Shown here: piece by piece, positions 63,170 to 64,000 of the stretch
Numbering within the stretch: position 1 is the stretch's first letter
Layout of the letters: each line of letters begins with the position of its first letter
Assembly (NCBI RefSeq): GCF_014191375.1
Contig: NZ_JACHWN010000002.1
Location: 372,001 to 436,000 of the forward strand
Direction: 5' to 3'
Length of the DNA: 64,000 nt
Origin: Mesorhizobium sp. RMAD-H1
GTDB taxonomy: Bacteria > Pseudomonadota > Alphaproteobacteria > Rhizobiales > Rhizobiaceae
Made by a program: the position numbers and the translations under genes
Notes under the pieces: generated by a model
Databases searched by the model: none
What the model saw: only the letters and a program-made list of their open reading frames with translations
Told to the model about the DNA's origin: nothing

Positions 63170-64000
63170 TCACAATATCGATCCGCTGGCTTCCTCCTCA
63201 TACGCCGTCTCGACGGATGACGCGCCTTGCGCATCTTGCGCATTGAGAAGCAACCGGATCCGCTCGGCGTCGGCCGCCGTCGCAGGATTGTAGATCACCA
63301 TGCCGAGATCGGGACGGCCATCCACGGCGAAGGCCGAATATTCGAAGGCGACCGGTCCGGCGATCGGATGCAGCAGGCGTTTGACGCCTTCGCCATAGCT
63401 GCGTACGTCATTGTCGCGCCACATCGCTTCGAATTCCGGGCTGAGCCGGCAGAGATCGTCCACCAGCGCCTGCACCTCCCCCGTGGCCCCGGCGCGTGCC
63501 GCATCCGCCCTGAACGCCGCCACCACGAACCGGGCGACGCTTTCCCAATCGAACTGAACGGAGCGCACGCGCGGATTGCAGAAGATGAGGCGCAGGATGT
63601 TGCGCTCCCGGGGAGGAAGCGAGCCATAGTCGGTGAGCACCGCCGAAGCGGCACGGTTCCAGGCGACGACATCCCATGTGGCTGTCTTGACGATTGCCGG
63701 GGAGAGTTCCAGTGCATCGAGCACGCGTTGCAGCCGCGGCGTCACGCCCTCGGCCGGCTGGTAGCGCACCTCCGGCGGGCGGCCAAGGCCGAGCAGGAAG
63801 AGATGTTCGCGCTCTGCATCCGTCAGCATCAGGGCGCGCGCGATGCGGTCGAGCACATCCGCCGAGGGCGCGCCGCCCCGCCCCTGCTCCAGCCATGTGT
63901 ACCAGGTGGCGCTGACATTGGCGCGCTGCGCCACCTCCTCGCGCCTGAGCCCCGGCGTCCGCCGGCGGGTCAAAGGAATGCCGAAGGCTGCCGGATCGAG
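63170..64000 (-). CDS. XRE-type regulator with MmyB-like ligand domain, 5' truncated by window edge
   Basis: The frame is open to the last base (64000), where codons read LDPAAFGIPLTRRRTPGLRREEV; a TTG internal to it is not the true start. Visible 277 codons. The N-terminal helix-turn-helix is RRRTPGLRREEVAQRANVS then TWLEQGRG, typical of the GlxA-unrelated MmyB/XRE group, and the rest (DUF2690-like, LTDAEREHLFLLGL, ending) is a PAS-like ligand domain. It should regulate a nearby gene outside the window. Confidence 0.85.
   Translation of the reverse strand, partial: LDPAAFGIPLTRRRTPGLRREEVAQRANVSATWYTWLEQGRGGAPSADVLDRIARALMLTDAEREHLFLLGLGRPPEVRYQPAEGVTPRLQRVLDALELSPAIVKTATWDVVAWNRAASAVLTDYGSLPPRERNILRLIFCNPRVRSVQFDWESVARFVVAAFRADAARAGATGEVQALVDDLCRLSPEFEAMWRDNDVRSYGEGVKRLLHPIAGPVAFEYSAFAVDGRPDLGMVIYNPATAADAERIRLLLNAQDAQGASSVETAYEEEASGSIL

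Overview
The window is 64 kb of GC-rich chromosome from an alphaproteobacterium, most likely of the order Hyphomicrobiales (Mesorhizobium, Nitratireductor, Ochrobactrum or a close relative). The case rests on gene content: a BA14K protein, a DUF1127 protein, a SecDF fusion, the folA-hflK-hflC-DUF2065-degP block, several rhizobial-style palindromic intergenic repeats and a leaderless amino-acid attenuator. Coding density is high. I see no phage, insertion sequence, rRNA operon or CRISPR. Both edges cut genes: a methylenetetrahydrofolate reductase on the left and an XRE-type regulator on the right.

Layout. 0-4 kb: a one-carbon module with MTHFR, a methyl-THF:corrinoid methyltransferase and a RACo-type ferredoxin/ASKHA corrinoid activase. 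4-9 kb: ROK kinase, CutC, LysR regulator, DUF1127 protein and a GlxA-family regulator. 9-12.5 kb: secreted DUF1194 protein and a dimethylglycine dehydrogenase-like flavoprotein, so the left end is rich in methyl-group and betaine catabolism. 12.7-20.6 kb: a lipid-linked pentose cluster with a GT-C-like membrane protein, class III aminotransferase, sugar epimerase, small EamA/SMR transporter, DprE1-like oxidase and HAD-UbiA phosphoribosyl-prenol synthase. 21-30 kb: MarR-GNAT fusion, MscS-type channel, SecDF, YbhN protein and an RBBP9 hydrolase. 30-33 kb: sulfate ABC transporter (cysP, cysT, cysW) with no cysA. 33-40 kb: small ORFs, FMN reductase, DedA, tRNA-Lys, PhzF, NUDIX, EEP nuclease, APH-like kinase and BA14K protein. 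40-53 kb: branched-chain amino-acid genes (ilvC, then an ilvB-DUF559-ilvN operon with LysE exporter and threonine-type ammonia-lyase), with TetR, secreted chorismate mutase, Kup, PdxJ, STAS and RecD-like helicase genes among them. 53-64 kb: HerA-like ATPase, GGDEF protein, miaA/serB, GNAT, degP, DUF2065, hflC/hflK, folA and the XRE regulator.

How it works together. The strongest functional units are the corrinoid methyl-transfer module feeding the folate pool, the pentose-lipid cluster (HAD-UbiA makes prenyl-phospho-ribose, the DprE1-like oxidase with an SDR epimerises it, an SMR protein flips it, a GT-C enzyme uses it), the ilv operon under an Ile/Leu/Val-codon leader attenuator, and the HflKC-DegP envelope quality-control block. 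Four families of short repeats decorate the intergenic regions, and one family sits directly on gene stop codons.
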